Part shown: positions 7,287 to 15,091 of the stretch, one piece after another
How the letters are laid out: every line of letters begins with the position of its first letter
Position numbering within the stretch: position 1 is the first letter of the stretch
Assembly: GCA_029941315.1 (NCBI GenBank)
Contig: JAPYQE010000108.1
Location: 1-19,491 of the forward strand
DNA length: 19,491 nucleotides
Direction of reading: 5' to 3'
Source: GCA-2724215 sp015660315
GTDB taxonomy: Bacteria > Latescibacterota > UBA2968 > UBA8231
The notes under the pieces: generated by a model
Databases searched by the model: none
What the model saw: only the letters and a program-made list of their open reading frames with translations
Told to the model about the DNA's origin: nothing
Made by a program: the position numbers and the translations under genes

Positions 7287-7460
7287 AGATGGCTTCCTGA
7301 AAGGGGGGGTTGACATGGGATTTGCGCCTTTTTTAACGAGTGTTGGCGATGAACGCACCCCATAATTGGGTGTTTACGCGGGCTTTTGTCAAGTTTATAT
7401 GGTTAGCGGCGGACGGACCGTTGTGGGGTTGACATGATTGCTCGGCGGCTCGTTTCTATT

Positions 7461-7529
7461 TTAAGTCTATCTGAAAAATCCGCTTTGGCCGTCGTTTTGC
7501 GCACAGGGTGATTTCCCAGACAGACTTAA
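7461..7529. promoter_or_regulatory. Inverted repeat in the hen1 promoter/leader region
   Basis: TTAAGTCTATCTG (7461-7473) and CAGACAGACTTAA (7517-7529) match as inverted repeats at 12 of 13 positions with a 43-bp spacer. The right arm ends 18 bp before the hen1 ATG. A TTGACA box lies upstream at 7429-7434, but no good -10 stands at normal spacing. The repeat could be a two-site operator that loops DNA, or the closing stem of an mRNA leader. It is the only strong symmetrical element in the gap between the SPFH gene and hen1. Confidence 0.45.
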
Positions 7530-7547
7530 TATACGGAATTATAGCTT

Positions 7548-8927
7548 ATGTTTCTCACAATTACGACCACCCACCAACCGGCCACCGATCTCGGTTACTT
7601 GCTGCACAAGCACCCGGATCGCGCCCAGGCCTTTGATTTGTCTTGCGGCACGGCGCATGTCTTTTATCCCGAAGCGTCAAGCGAAAGCTGTACGGCTGCC
7701 CTGCTATTAGATATTGACCTGGTCAAGCTCAAGCGGGGCCCTTCGGCGTCCAGTTTCGCGCTGGCCTCGTATGTCAACGACCGGCCCTATGCGGCTTCGT
7801 CGTTTACCAGCGTGGCGATTGCCCGGGTCTTTTCTTCGGCATTGAACGGACAATGCAAGGATCGGCCCGAGCTAGTGGAGATGCAGATGCCGCTTAAGGT
7901 GCGGTTTAGCGCATTGCCCTGTCGCGGGGGTGAAGCACTGTTGCGCGAGCTTTTTGAGCCCTTGGGATATGCGGTAGAGGCTAAGGGATCGTTGCTCGAC
8001 GCGCATTTTCCGCAATGGGGGCAGAGCCCTTATTACGAGGTCGAGTTGTCGGTGACAATGCCGCTAAAAGAATTGCTGGCGCACTTATATGTGCTGGTGC
8101 CGGTGCTCGACGACAATAAACACTACTACGTGGGGGACGAGGAGATCGACAAGTTGATGCGGCGGGGCGAAGAGTGGCTGGCGGACCATCCCCTGCGCGA
8201 CTTGGTCATCGAGCGTTATTTGAAACATCAGCGGGGTCTGAAGCAGGAAGCGCTGTCGCGGCTGTTGGTGGAGGATGAGGATGAGGTGGAGACTGCCGCA
8301 GGTGAAGAGGCTTTGGAAGCGGAGCTGAGCCTGAACCAACAGCGTTTGCAGGTCGTGTTGCAAACACTAAGGCAGAGCGGGGCCAAACGGGTGCTCGATT
8401 TGGGCTGTGGTGAGGGTCGGTTATTGGAGCTATTGGCGGCAGAAGGCCAATTTGCGGACATCACCGGGATGGATGTGTCGACACAGGCGTTGACTAGGGC
8501 TCGGCGTCGGCTCGAGCGTTTACCGCGCGGTGAGCGGGTGGAGGTTTTTCAGGGCTCGCTAGCTTATCGTGACCGCCGGCTCACCGATTATGACGCGGCG
8601 GCGTTGGTCGAGGTCATCGAGCATCTTGATCCGCCGCGTTTGCAGGCTTGCGAGCGGGCGGTATTCGAGTTCGCCCGGCCAGGATCCGTGGTGGTGACCA
8701 CGCCTAACGCCGATTATAACGCGCATTGGCAGAGCTTGCCGGCGGGCAAGTTTCGCCATCCGGACCATCGCTTTGAGTGGAGCCGGGCGGAGTTTGCCGC
8801 ATGGGTGCAACGCGTTGGTGAGCACTACGGTTATACGGCGCGTTTTGCGCCGGTCGGGTCGGAGGACGAGGGCTTGGGCGCGCCGACGCAGATGGCGGTT
8901 TTTACGCGGGCGGGCGCTAATGGTTGA
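7548..8927 (+). CDS. hen1: 3'-terminal RNA ribose 2'-O-methyltransferase Hen1
   Basis: A 459-residue bacterial Hen1. The N-terminal half (about 1-245) is the Hen1-specific domain that contacts Pnkp and supports its ligase. The C-terminal half is a Rossmann methyltransferase with the SAM loop LDLGCGEGR (283-291) and the Hen1 metal motif E355-x-x-E358-H359 (EVIEHLD) plus His404 (KFRHPDHRFEW). It adds a 2'-O-methyl group to the 3'-terminal ribose of cut RNA before sealing, so the repaired site resists a second cut. The Shine-Dalgarno is weak (ACGGAA, about 10 nt upstream of the ATG). The end overlaps the start of pnkp by 8 nt. All catalytic residues I can place are present, so it should be active. 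Confidence 0.95.
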   Translation: MFLTITTTHQPATDLGYLLHKHPDRAQAFDLSCGTAHVFYPEASSESCTAALLLDIDLVKLKRGPSASSFALASYVNDRPYAASSFTSVAIARVFSSALNGQCKDRPELVEMQMPLKVRFSALPCRGGEALLRELFEPLGYAVEAKGSLLDAHFPQWGQSPYYEVELSVTMPLKELLAHLYVLVPVLDDNKHYYVGDEEIDKLMRRGEEWLADHPLRDLVIERYLKHQRGLKQEALSRLLVEDEDEVETAAGEEALEAELSLNQQRLQVVLQTLRQSGAKRVLDLGCGEGRLLELLAAEGQFADITGMDVSTQALTRARRRLERLPRGERVEVFQGSLAYRDRRLTDYDAAALVEVIEHLDPPRLQACERAVFEFARPGSVVVTTPNADYNAHWQSLPAGKFRHPDHRFEWSRAEFAAWVQRVGEHYGYTARFAPVGSEDEGLGAPTQMAVFTRAGANG

Positions 8928-11463
8928 CGCAGAGATCACCGTAGCGGTACCCGCACTCTCGTTGGTGGTGCTAATCGGCGTTTCCGGCTCGGGCAAGTCG
9001 ACCTTCGCACGGGACCATTTTGCGCCGACCGAGGTGCTTTCCTCCGACTTTTTTCGTGCGATGGTCTCGGACGACGAGAATAGTCTTGAGGCAACCGAAG
9101 ATGCTTTTTCTGCCTTGCATTTTGTCGCTGCCCGCCGTCTGGCGCGCGGGTATCTGACGGTTGTTGACGCGACGAATGTGCAACCCTCTGCCCGCAAGGG
9201 ATTAGTAGATCTGGCGAAGCGCTACCACGCGCAGACCGTGGCGATCGTGCTCGATGTGCCGGAGGTGCTTTGTAAAGAGCGCAACGCCGCGCGCGCCGAC
9301 CGCAACCTCGGTGAGCACGTGATCCCGCAACAACACAAGCAACTGCGGCGCTCGCTCAAACGCCTCAAGGCGGAGGGTTTTCGCCGCACGTTCGTATTGC
9401 GCTCAGCCGAGGAGGCCACCAGGGTTTCGGTCGTGCGCGAGAAACTGTGGACCGACCGGCGCGAAGAGGTTGGACCGTTCGACATTATTGGCGATGTGCA
9501 CGGGTGTTTTGTCGAGTTAGAGCGGTTGCTCACTGAACTTGGCTACGATATCGCAGGGGAGAAGGTGCAACCGCCGCCAGGGCGCAAAGCCGTGTTTGTC
9601 GGCGACTTGGTCGATCGCGGCCAGGATGCGCCGCGCGTGCTGGCACTGGTGATGCGGATGGTAAAGGCCGGGTCGGCGATTTGCGTACCGGGCAACCACG
9701 ATGAGCGCTTGGTCCGCGCGCTAAGGGGGCGGAAGGTGCGGCGGACCTATGGTCTTGAGGAGACGCTCTTACAACTCGCAGGCGAGACGGCGGAGTTTAG
9801 GAGCGAGGTAGAGGCATTTCTCGATGGACTGATCAGTCACTGTGTGCTCGATGGCGGCGCGCTGGTCGTCGCGCACGCGGGCATGAAAGAGGAGATGGCC
9901 GGGCGCGCTTCGGGGGCGGTGCGTTCGTTTGCCCTGTATGGCGAGACGACCGGCGAGCAGGACGAGTTCGGTTTGCCGGTGCGCGGCAACTGGGCAGCCG
10001 AGTATCGCGGGGCTGCGCGCGTGGTCTACGGGCATACGCCGGTGGCGCGCGCCGAGTGGCTCAATAATACGATTAATATCGATACCGGCTGTGTCTTTGG
10101 TGGTGCGCTGACGGCGCTGCGCTATCCGGAGCTGGAGCTGGTATCGCTACCGGCCGAGGCGCAGTACGCCGATCCGGTGCGGCCTTTTTTACAGGACGCG
10201 TCTCTGTCGGCGCAGCAAGAGAACGACGAGGTGCTCGACCTAGCGGATTTTACCGGTGGCGGACGCGTCGAGACGCGGTTGATGGGGCGGGTCACGATTC
10301 GCGAGGAACGGGCGGCGGCGGCGCTGGAGGTGATGAGCCGTTTTGCCGTCGACCCCAAGTGGCTGGTCTACCTGCCGCCGACGATGGCCCCGCCGCGCAC
10401 CAGCGCCCGCACCGATATGCTCGAACACCCCGATGAGGTTTTGGCCTACTATCGCCGCAGTGGGGTCAAGGAGTTGCTTTGCGAGGAAAAGCATATGGGC
10501 TCGCGCACGGTGCTGGTCGTTTGCCGCGATGCGGCGGCGGCGCGGCGGCGCTTCGGGGTTGAGGATGGGGCGGCAGGCATTTGTTATACGCGCACGGGGC
10601 GGCGTTTTTTCGCCGACCCGGATCTGGAGACGGGCTTGCTGGAGCATGTGCGGCAGGCTTTTGACCGCAGCGGCTTGTGGGACGAACTGGCGACGGATTG
10701 GGCAGTGCTCGATGCCGAGTTGATGCCCTGGTCGAGTAAGGCACAACAGTTATTAGAAGACCAGTACGCGGCGGTCGGTGCGGCGGCGCGCGTCTCGCTG
10801 GCCTCGTCGGTGACCGCGTTGGAAAGCGCGACGGCGCGTGGTGTGATGGTGGACGAGTTACTGGCGCGTTGTCGTGGCCGGGCCGAGTCGGTGGAGCGCT
10901 ATGCGGCGGCGTATCGCGCCTATTGCTGGCCTGTGCATTCGCTGACCGATCTCAAGTTAGCACCCTTCCACTTGCTGGCCAGTGAGGGGCGGGTGCATAG
11001 CGATAAGACGCATGTGTGGCATATGGAAACGCTCGCCGGGCTTTGTGCCGCGGGATCGGATTTGTTGTATGCGACGGCGCATCGACGGGTAGTCTTAGAC
11101 GATGAAGAAAGCTGTGCGTCGGTGGTTGAGTGGTGGCAGGCGTTGACGGCGAAGGGCGGCGAAGGACTGGTCGCCAAGCCATTGGATTTTGTCGCGACGG
11201 ACGAACGTGGTCTGGCGCAGCCGGCGATCAAGTGCCGGGGGCGCGAGTATTTGCGCTTGATCTACGGACCAGAATACGTGGAAAGCCTGGGGCTATTGCG
11301 CGGGCGCAATGTCAAGGGCAAGCAGGCGTTGGCGCTCAGAGAATTCGCGCTGGGGATTGAGGGGCTAGAGCGTCTGGTTGATGGGCAGCCGTTGCGCCGG
11401 GTGCACGAGTGCGTCTTTGGTGTTTTGGCGTTGGAGAGCGAACCGGTCGACCCCCGGCTCTAA
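8920..11463 (+). CDS. pnkp: Polynucleotide kinase-phosphatase-ligase Pnkp
   Basis: An 847-residue three-domain RNA-repair enzyme, the usual length of bacterial Pnkp. The kinase (about 1-170) has the P-loop GVSGSGKST (20-28, K26) and SSDFFR. The phosphatase (about 185-410) is a calcineurin-type metallo-phosphoesterase with GDVHG (191-195), GDLVDRG (228-234), GNHD (258-261), AHAG and YGHTP. The ligase / adenylyltransferase module has the nucleotidyl-lysine motif EEKHMGSR with K524 and later GEGLVAKPL and AIKCRGREYL. Together they convert 2',3'-cyclic phosphate and 5'-OH ends, left by ribotoxins, into sealed RNA; the ligase depends on Hen1. I set the start at the ATG at 8920, which overlaps the hen1 end (translational coupling); the frame extends further up but only as a shadow of hen1. 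All three active sites look intact. Confidence 0.95.
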   Translation: MVDAEITVAVPALSLVVLIGVSGSGKSTFARDHFAPTEVLSSDFFRAMVSDDENSLEATEDAFSALHFVAARRLARGYLTVVDATNVQPSARKGLVDLAKRYHAQTVAIVLDVPEVLCKERNAARADRNLGEHVIPQQHKQLRRSLKRLKAEGFRRTFVLRSAEEATRVSVVREKLWTDRREEVGPFDIIGDVHGCFVELERLLTELGYDIAGEKVQPPPGRKAVFVGDLVDRGQDAPRVLALVMRMVKAGSAICVPGNHDERLVRALRGRKVRRTYGLEETLLQLAGETAEFRSEVEAFLDGLISHCVLDGGALVVAHAGMKEEMAGRASGAVRSFALYGETTGEQDEFGLPVRGNWAAEYRGAARVVYGHTPVARAEWLNNTINIDTGCVFGGALTALRYPELELVSLPAEAQYADPVRPFLQDASLSAQQENDEVLDLADFTGGGRVETRLMGRVTIREERAAAALEVMSRFAVDPKWLVYLPPTMAPPRTSARTDMLEHPDEVLAYYRRSGVKELLCEEKHMGSRTVLVVCRDAAAARRRFGVEDGAAGICYTRTGRRFFADPDLETGLLEHVRQAFDRSGLWDELATDWAVLDAELMPWSSKAQQLLEDQYAAVGAAARVSLASSVTALESATARGVMVDELLARCRGRAESVERYAAAYRAYCWPVHSLTDLKLAPFHLLASEGRVHSDKTHVWHMETLAGLCAAGSDLLYATAHRRVVLDDEESCASVVEWWQALTAKGGEGLVAKPLDFVATDERGLAQPAIKCRGREYLRLIYGPEYVESLGLLRGRNVKGKQALALREFALGIEGLERLVDGQPLRRVHECVFGVLALESEPVDPRL

Positions 11464-13610
11464 CCTTCGTTGACGCTTGCGACCAAGGCAGAGACGGCGT
11501 TTTCCATACGTGCCGTCGCCAGTGCGAGTACCCGCTGGGCTTCTTCGTCCTCGGGCGATAGCTGCACGACTTGGCGCAGGGAATCGACAGCCTCCGCGTA
11601 GCGACCTTCCCGATATTGCAATAAACCCAGATTGAAATGAGCCGATGGGTAGGCAGGTATGGCTTTGGTCACCTCTTTGTAGAGGGCCAGGGCTTTTTGC
11701 AGTTGGCCGAGGTTGTGGTAGAGATAGGCGATATGACCACACTCGATCCAGTATTCTCTTTTGTTGGAGGCGGAGGCCAGGGCTTTGCGAATGGCGTTCT
11801 CCGCCTCGGCCGGATGCTTAACGGCCCGGTGGAGTTGCGCGAGTTTAAACCAGGGCCCGGGATGATGGGCTTCGAGGGCGACGCCTCGTTCGATGGCGGT
11901 GATCGCGGCCGGCAGGTCTTTTTTCTTGATCAGTAGATTGGCCAGGCTAAAGTGGCCGATGGCCATATTCGGGCGGGCTTGTAGAAAACGGCGATAGTAG
12001 TCTATCGCCTGCGCGGTTTGGCCCCTGCGTTTGTATACTTCCGCCAGACCGCCGAGGGCGAGTTCGTAGTCGGGTCTCAGATCCAGCGCCCGCTCGAAGG
12101 CTTTGACGGCCCGTTTGCTCTGCCCCTTCTCGGCGTAGTAGAGGCCGATGTGCTGCAAGGCGACGGCCCCTTGGCGCTGCAATTCGGCAGGTTTGGACGT
12201 TTTTTCTAAGACGGCATTGACAACGGCGTCGGCGCGCTGGTAGCGGGCAGGGTCAGTCTGGAGGTACTCGCCGATGCTAGCGAGCACATACAAAGCCGCA
12301 ATATTTGGGTAGATCGAGATGCCGCGATTTAATTCAATCTGGCAGGTGTCACCGTAGCGATAACCGGCGACGGCCATGCGGGCGTAGCCGTCAATGGGAA
12401 TTAGGTTGGGGTCGCGGGCGATGGCTTTTTTGTACAATTTCAGGGCTTGTTGATGCTGCAAGCGCGCATCGTAAGATCGACCGGAAGAATAATAGGCGAG
12501 TGTTTCGGCTTTGTGTAGCGAGAATAGGCTGGTAGCGACAAGGCCCGAGAGTGCGATGCCCCAGGCGAGCGGACGAAACCAGGCGCCGACAAAATGCTGG
12601 AGACTGACAATGCCCGTGTGCAGCAACCATGCCAGGACCAGTGAACTGCCGGCCGAGCTCAAGTAGAAAAAGCGTGAGGGTTCAACAGTCTCGCGGGCGA
12701 CGAAGGGCATAAGGGCCAAGAGGGCAAAGAGCCCCCAATCAGCTTCGGGGCCGGTGCGGCGGACGACGAGCCAACCGAGACCGAGCAATACGACTGCGCC
12801 CACGATCATTTCCCAGGGTTGGATTTCGCTGGCGACGAGCCAGTGGGCGGAGTCGAGGCAACGGCCCATATAGCCGAGGAACAGGCCAAAGGCGGCGATG
12901 GGATCGGCGATGGAGAGCGTCTCGCGGGCTTGCGGCGCCTGCGGATAGAGGAAGTGCAATAGGCCCGGAACCAGGATGGCTACCGCCAGCAAGGGGGCGG
13001 CTGCGCCGGGCCGTTGATAGCGCCGCCAAGCCAGGTATAGGCAAAAAGGCGCGGCGCAGATCGAACCCGCGTGCGCAAATATCGCCACGGTTTGCAGCAA
13101 GGCCGCCGCGACGAGCAGCAAGCGCCGTTCGCTGGCCAGATAGCGCATAAAGAGCAGGATCGCTACCAGCGCCAGGCTCAGCGCGAGCGGATAGACTAGG
13201 CAGGCGATCCATTGCACCGCGCGCAAATGCGCGACATTGAGCAAAAAGAGCAGGCCGCCCGCCAGGCTTATTTCGAGATTGGCTCCTAGGCGGCGAAAGG
13301 TCTGGGCGAGCAGTAGGCTGGTCAAAAGATGTAGACTGACGAGCAGCAGATGGTAGGGCGTTGGATCTTGGCCCCAGAGCTTGTGGCCCAACAGAAAGAT
13401 GACTTCGGCTATCGGGCGGCCGGGCAATTCGCGGTCGGTAGAAAAGAGCAGCGAGAGATCTTGGTTCGCGGCGTTGGCATCGCGCAAATACTCAAAATCG
13501 TCGGTATCTAGTGCTTGGCTAGCGAGGCCGCCGTAGGCCACAACGGCCAACAGTGCTAATACGAGGGCATAAGCGAGCCAAGTCGTGCGGGTATCGCGCA
13601 GAGCAACCAT
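11460..13610 (-). CDS. Multi-pass membrane protein with GT-C-like N-terminus and C-terminal TPR array
   Basis: A 716-residue protein. Residues 12-30 and then about 80-370 contain roughly ten hydrophobic segments. The first periplasmic loop has DTDDFEYL (35-42) and PGRPI (63-67), followed by YHLLLVSLHLL, an arrangement like GT-C glycosyltransferases and the TMTC / PMT-type O-mannosyltransferases with acidic D-D in loop 1. From about 385 to 700 come tetratricopeptide repeats (for example KRAVKAFERALDLRPDYE and YAEAVDSLRQVVQLSPEDE). Such proteins may transfer a sugar from a lipid carrier to an exported protein; here that is inference and no donor can be named. AAGGAAGG at 13618-13625 fixes the ATG, and half of that site lies in a hairpin arm (13621-13660). 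Its TAG overlaps the pnkp TAA. Confidence 0.82.
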   Translation of the reverse strand: MVALRDTRTTWLAYALVLALLAVVAYGGLASQALDTDDFEYLRDANAANQDLSLLFSTDRELPGRPIAEVIFLLGHKLWGQDPTPYHLLLVSLHLLTSLLLAQTFRRLGANLEISLAGGLLFLLNVAHLRAVQWIACLVYPLALSLALVAILLFMRYLASERRLLLVAAALLQTVAIFAHAGSICAAPFCLYLAWRRYQRPGAAAPLLAVAILVPGLLHFLYPQAPQARETLSIADPIAAFGLFLGYMGRCLDSAHWLVASEIQPWEMIVGAVVLLGLGWLVVRRTGPEADWGLFALLALMPFVARETVEPSRFFYLSSAGSSLVLAWLLHTGIVSLQHFVGAWFRPLAWGIALSGLVATSLFSLHKAETLAYYSSGRSYDARLQHQQALKLYKKAIARDPNLIPIDGYARMAVAGYRYGDTCQIELNRGISIYPNIAALYVLASIGEYLQTDPARYQRADAVVNAVLEKTSKPAELQRQGAVALQHIGLYYAEKGQSKRAVKAFERALDLRPDYELALGGLAEVYKRRGQTAQAIDYYRRFLQARPNMAIGHFSLANLLIKKKDLPAAITAIERGVALEAHHPGPWFKLAQLHRAVKHPAEAENAIRKALASASNKREYWIECGHIAYLYHNLGQLQKALALYKEVTKAIPAYPSAHFNLGLLQYREGRYAEAVDSLRQVVQLSPEDEEAQRVLALATARMENAVSALVASVNEG

Positions 13611-13620
13611 GCTACAGCCT

Positions 13621-13660
13621 TCCTTGCGTTAAGTACTTGTACTGGGTTGCTACGCAAGGA
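13621..13660 (-). promoter_or_regulatory. Leader hairpin that could mask the TPR gene's ribosome binding site
   Basis: TCCTTGCGT (13621-13629) and ACGCAAGGA (13652-13660) form a perfect 9-bp stem. An inner near-palindrome AGTAC-TT-GTACT (13632-13643) extends the fold. In the minus-strand mRNA the downstream arm holds the AAGGA half of the Shine-Dalgarno of the membrane-TPR gene, so folding would hide it. This assumes transcription starts upstream of the hairpin. Confidence 0.4.
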
Positions 13661-13800
13661 TCATGCCTCAGTGCCTTTGCTGATCATAAATATTTATAAA
13701 TAATATATTTACAACCAATAAAACTATGAGCGCTGACGTTGGTAAAAGGGGAAAAATATACTAATAATGGAAAATTTGCCGCTTATTGCGCTATGCGTGC
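13661..13800. other. AT-rich divergent intergenic stretch
   Basis: Between the TPR gene (minus) and nfuA (plus). About 50 bp around 13683-13732 are almost pure A/T with ATAAATATT-type steps, unlike the GC-rich neighbourhood, which would suit a promoter UP element or a nucleoid-protein site. No gene seen. Confidence 0.35.
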
Positions 13801-13804
13801 CGAC

Positions 13805-13832
13805 TTGACTCTTCTTGGGTGACTCGTACATT
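13805..13832 (+). promoter_or_regulatory. Sigma-70-type promoter candidate for nfuA
   Basis: TTGACT (13805-13810), 16-bp spacer, TACATT (13827-13832). The predicted transcript starts near 13839, leaving a leader of about 33 nt before the nfuA ATG. The -35 matches 5 of 6 and the -10 matches 4 of 6 consensus positions. Confidence 0.45.
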
Positions 13833-13871
13833 CCCCGCACGCCTTAGTGCATGCACCCATAAGGATAGACG

Positions 13872-14441
13872 ATGCTTACTATTACCGAAGCAGCTGAAAA
13901 GAAAATTGCCGAACTCATCAGCGAGAGCGAGAAACCAGTCAAAGGTTTGCGCATCGGCGCCCGGCTCGACGCGGCACAGCAAGTCGACTACAAGTTGGCT
14001 TTTGTCTCCGACGAGCAGCTCGATGACGAAGATGAAATCGCGACATTCAATGGCTTTGATGTGTATATCGCTGCCGACAGCGCGGATCTATTGCTCGAGG
14101 CAAAGGTCGATTATGTCGACGGTTTGATGGGCGCGGGTTTTAAGATCGAAAGCCTGCGCAAGATGCCCGCCCACCTCTCGGGGCCGATGGCCGAAGCGGT
14201 GCACAAGGTCATTGAGACGCAGATTAACCCGGGGGTGGCTTCGCATGGTGGGGTGGTGACCTTGGTCGATATCAAAGACAAAACGGTTGTCGTGCAGTTG
14301 GGTGGTGGGTGTCAGGGCTGCGGGCAGGCCGATGTGACGCTCAAAGAAGGCATCGTCCGTTCGATCAAGGAGGCGGTGCCCGAGGTGGAGGAAGTTGTTG
14401 ATGCGACCGATCACGGCTCGGGTGAAAATCCGTACTATTAG
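13872..14441 (+). CDS. nfuA: NfuA-type iron-sulfur cluster carrier
   Basis: The 189 residues match NfuA in length and layout. The N-terminal half (about 1-100) resembles an A-type carrier domain but has no cysteines, as in NfuA. The C-terminal NifU-like domain (about 105-180) has QLGGGCQGCGQADVTL with the C147-x-x-C150 pair that binds a [4Fe-4S] cluster in a dimer. The protein delivers clusters to target enzymes, especially under oxidative or iron stress. AAGGA at 13861-13865 supports the ATG. It is transcribed alone, with a short GACTCT...AGAGTC hairpin (14441-14463) right at its stop that lacks a T-tract. The assignment is firm; the physiological targets are unknown. Confidence 0.94.
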   Translation: MLTITEAAEKKIAELISESEKPVKGLRIGARLDAAQQVDYKLAFVSDEQLDDEDEIATFNGFDVYIAADSADLLLEAKVDYVDGLMGAGFKIESLRKMPAHLSGPMAEAVHKVIETQINPGVASHGGVVTLVDIKDKTVVVQLGGGCQGCGQADVTLKEGIVRSIKEAVPEVEEVVDATDHGSGENPYY

Positions 14442-14481
14442 ACTCTCGTAAATTAATAGAGTCGTCGAACGGAATCCGTTA

Positions 14482-14511
14482 TTGACATGGTGCGAGCGCC
14501 GCGTCTATATT
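14482..14511 (+). promoter_or_regulatory. Strong promoter of the candidate small RNA
   Basis: A perfect -35 TTGACA (14482-14487), an 18-bp spacer and TATATT (14506-14511), 5 of 6 to consensus. No open reading frame starts within a normal leader distance, and a strong terminator follows about 140 bp later, so the unit looks like a short RNA gene. Confidence 0.65.
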
Positions 14512-14517
14512 GCCCGA

Positions 14518-14680
14518 CAATAAAAAAACAATGCGCTTAATCTCAACCATAGCTTTTTGGTGGCGCCGCGACGACAACCGCGGTCAGGGATAGATGCCTA
14601 CTATAAGCTGAGTGATTTCTGACTCGCAATATTGCATAGCAAATATCTAAACCGCGGACATATGTGTCCGCGGTTTTTTT
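14518..14680 (+). ncRNA. Structured small RNA of unknown class
   Basis: Between the promoter at 14482 and the terminator at 14649-14680 lies a transcript of about 163 nt without a plausible ORF. Hand folding gives a rod: TGCG (14532-14535) with CGCA (14625-14628); CTCA (14542-14545) with TGAG (14609-14612); GCTT (14552-14555) with AAGC (14605-14608); TGGTGG (14558-14563) with CTACTA (14598-14603, two G-U pairs); and an apical GCCGCG (14565-14570) with CGCGGT (14579-14584). The size and interrupted rod shape resemble 6S RNA, which binds RNA polymerase, but I see no sequence signature that proves it. A riboswitch-type leader is less likely because only a decayed gene follows. The exact 5' end is estimated from the promoter. 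Confidence 0.6.
14649..14680 (+). terminator. Strong intrinsic terminator of the small RNA
   Basis: AAACCGCGGACA (14649-14660), loop TATG, TGTCCGCGGTTT, a perfect 12-bp stem that merges into a run of seven Ts (14674-14680). It is the best Rho-independent terminator in the window. Confidence 0.92.
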
Positions 14681-14700
14681 GTGTTCTAACAAGAGTGAAT

Positions 14701-14932
14701 CATGGCAAGTATCTATTTGCAGACAGTGATCTGGCGGCGCCGTACGGTGTGGCGTTACTGACGCACGATTTGACGCAGAAGCCCTTTCTGCTCAGGCCGG
14801 CGGATTTGCTGTTCTGTCGTTTGGTGTTGGCGCATCAGCGCGATCCCTTCGCCCTGGTTAGAGCCAGGTGGGTTGTTGCTAGTAGAAGATATGGAGTATG
14901 TGTCGAGTGACCGCAGCTTATTCCGCGACTAG
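14701..14932 (+). pseudogene. Remnant of a class I SAM-dependent methyltransferase
   Basis: One frame reads HGKYLFADSDL..., THDLTQKPF and then PADLLFCRLVLAHQRDPFAL, the methyltransferase block after the SAM loops (acidic residue, strand 4, helix with H-x-x-D-P). Near 14866 the frame breaks, and the neighbouring frame continues with WLEPGGLLLVEDMEYVSSD to a TAG at 14930-14932, the usual strand-5 L-x-P-G-G-x-L-x-V-x-D block. The glycine-rich SAM loop upstream and the C-terminus are missing, so this is a truncated, frameshifted piece of a gene. No convincing start exists. It lies directly behind the small-RNA terminator. Confidence 0.55.
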
Positions 14933-15091
14933 CTCGACATCGTCGTGGCGATGCGGCGGATGGTTTTCGAAAGCAGGCAAGACTGATGGCAATGATTGTA
15001 TCAAAATCTGATGTTGGTCCGGTTCTTTGACATCGGTCGCTTGGACCATTGAGTGATCAGCACGATCAATACAGATAGCCTGACTCTTCAT
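14918..15091 (-). pseudogene. Truncated zinc-type alcohol dehydrogenase (MDR), N-terminus only
   Basis: An ATG at 15091 with AAGGA about 7 nt upstream opens a 57-codon frame. MKSQAICIDRADHSMVQATD, then VKEPDQHQILIQSL, is the usual first strand pair of medium-chain dehydrogenases (M-K-A-x-x-I ... V-P-E-P-x-x-x-x-I-L-V). After SVLPAFENHPP the similarity stops and the frame ends at a TAA. The zinc ligands and Rossmann fold are absent, so no enzyme can be made. It could still be translated as a short peptide because the start signals survive. Its 5' end overlaps the tail of the sigma-factor remnant. Confidence 0.5.

Noticed and set aside
7310..7315. TTGACA on the plus strand near the SPFH start
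   Set aside because: No matching -10 at 16-18 bp, and it is more than 230 bp from hen1.
8773..8919. Extended N-terminus of Pnkp inside hen1
   Set aside because: Arg-rich shadow of the methyltransferase end; the kinase P-loop sits at its normal distance from the ATG at 8920.
6138..13871. Three intergenic gaps that all measure 261 bp (6138-6398, 7287-7547, 13611-13871)
   Set aside because: The sequences are unrelated and one length depends on my start choice, so this is coincidence.
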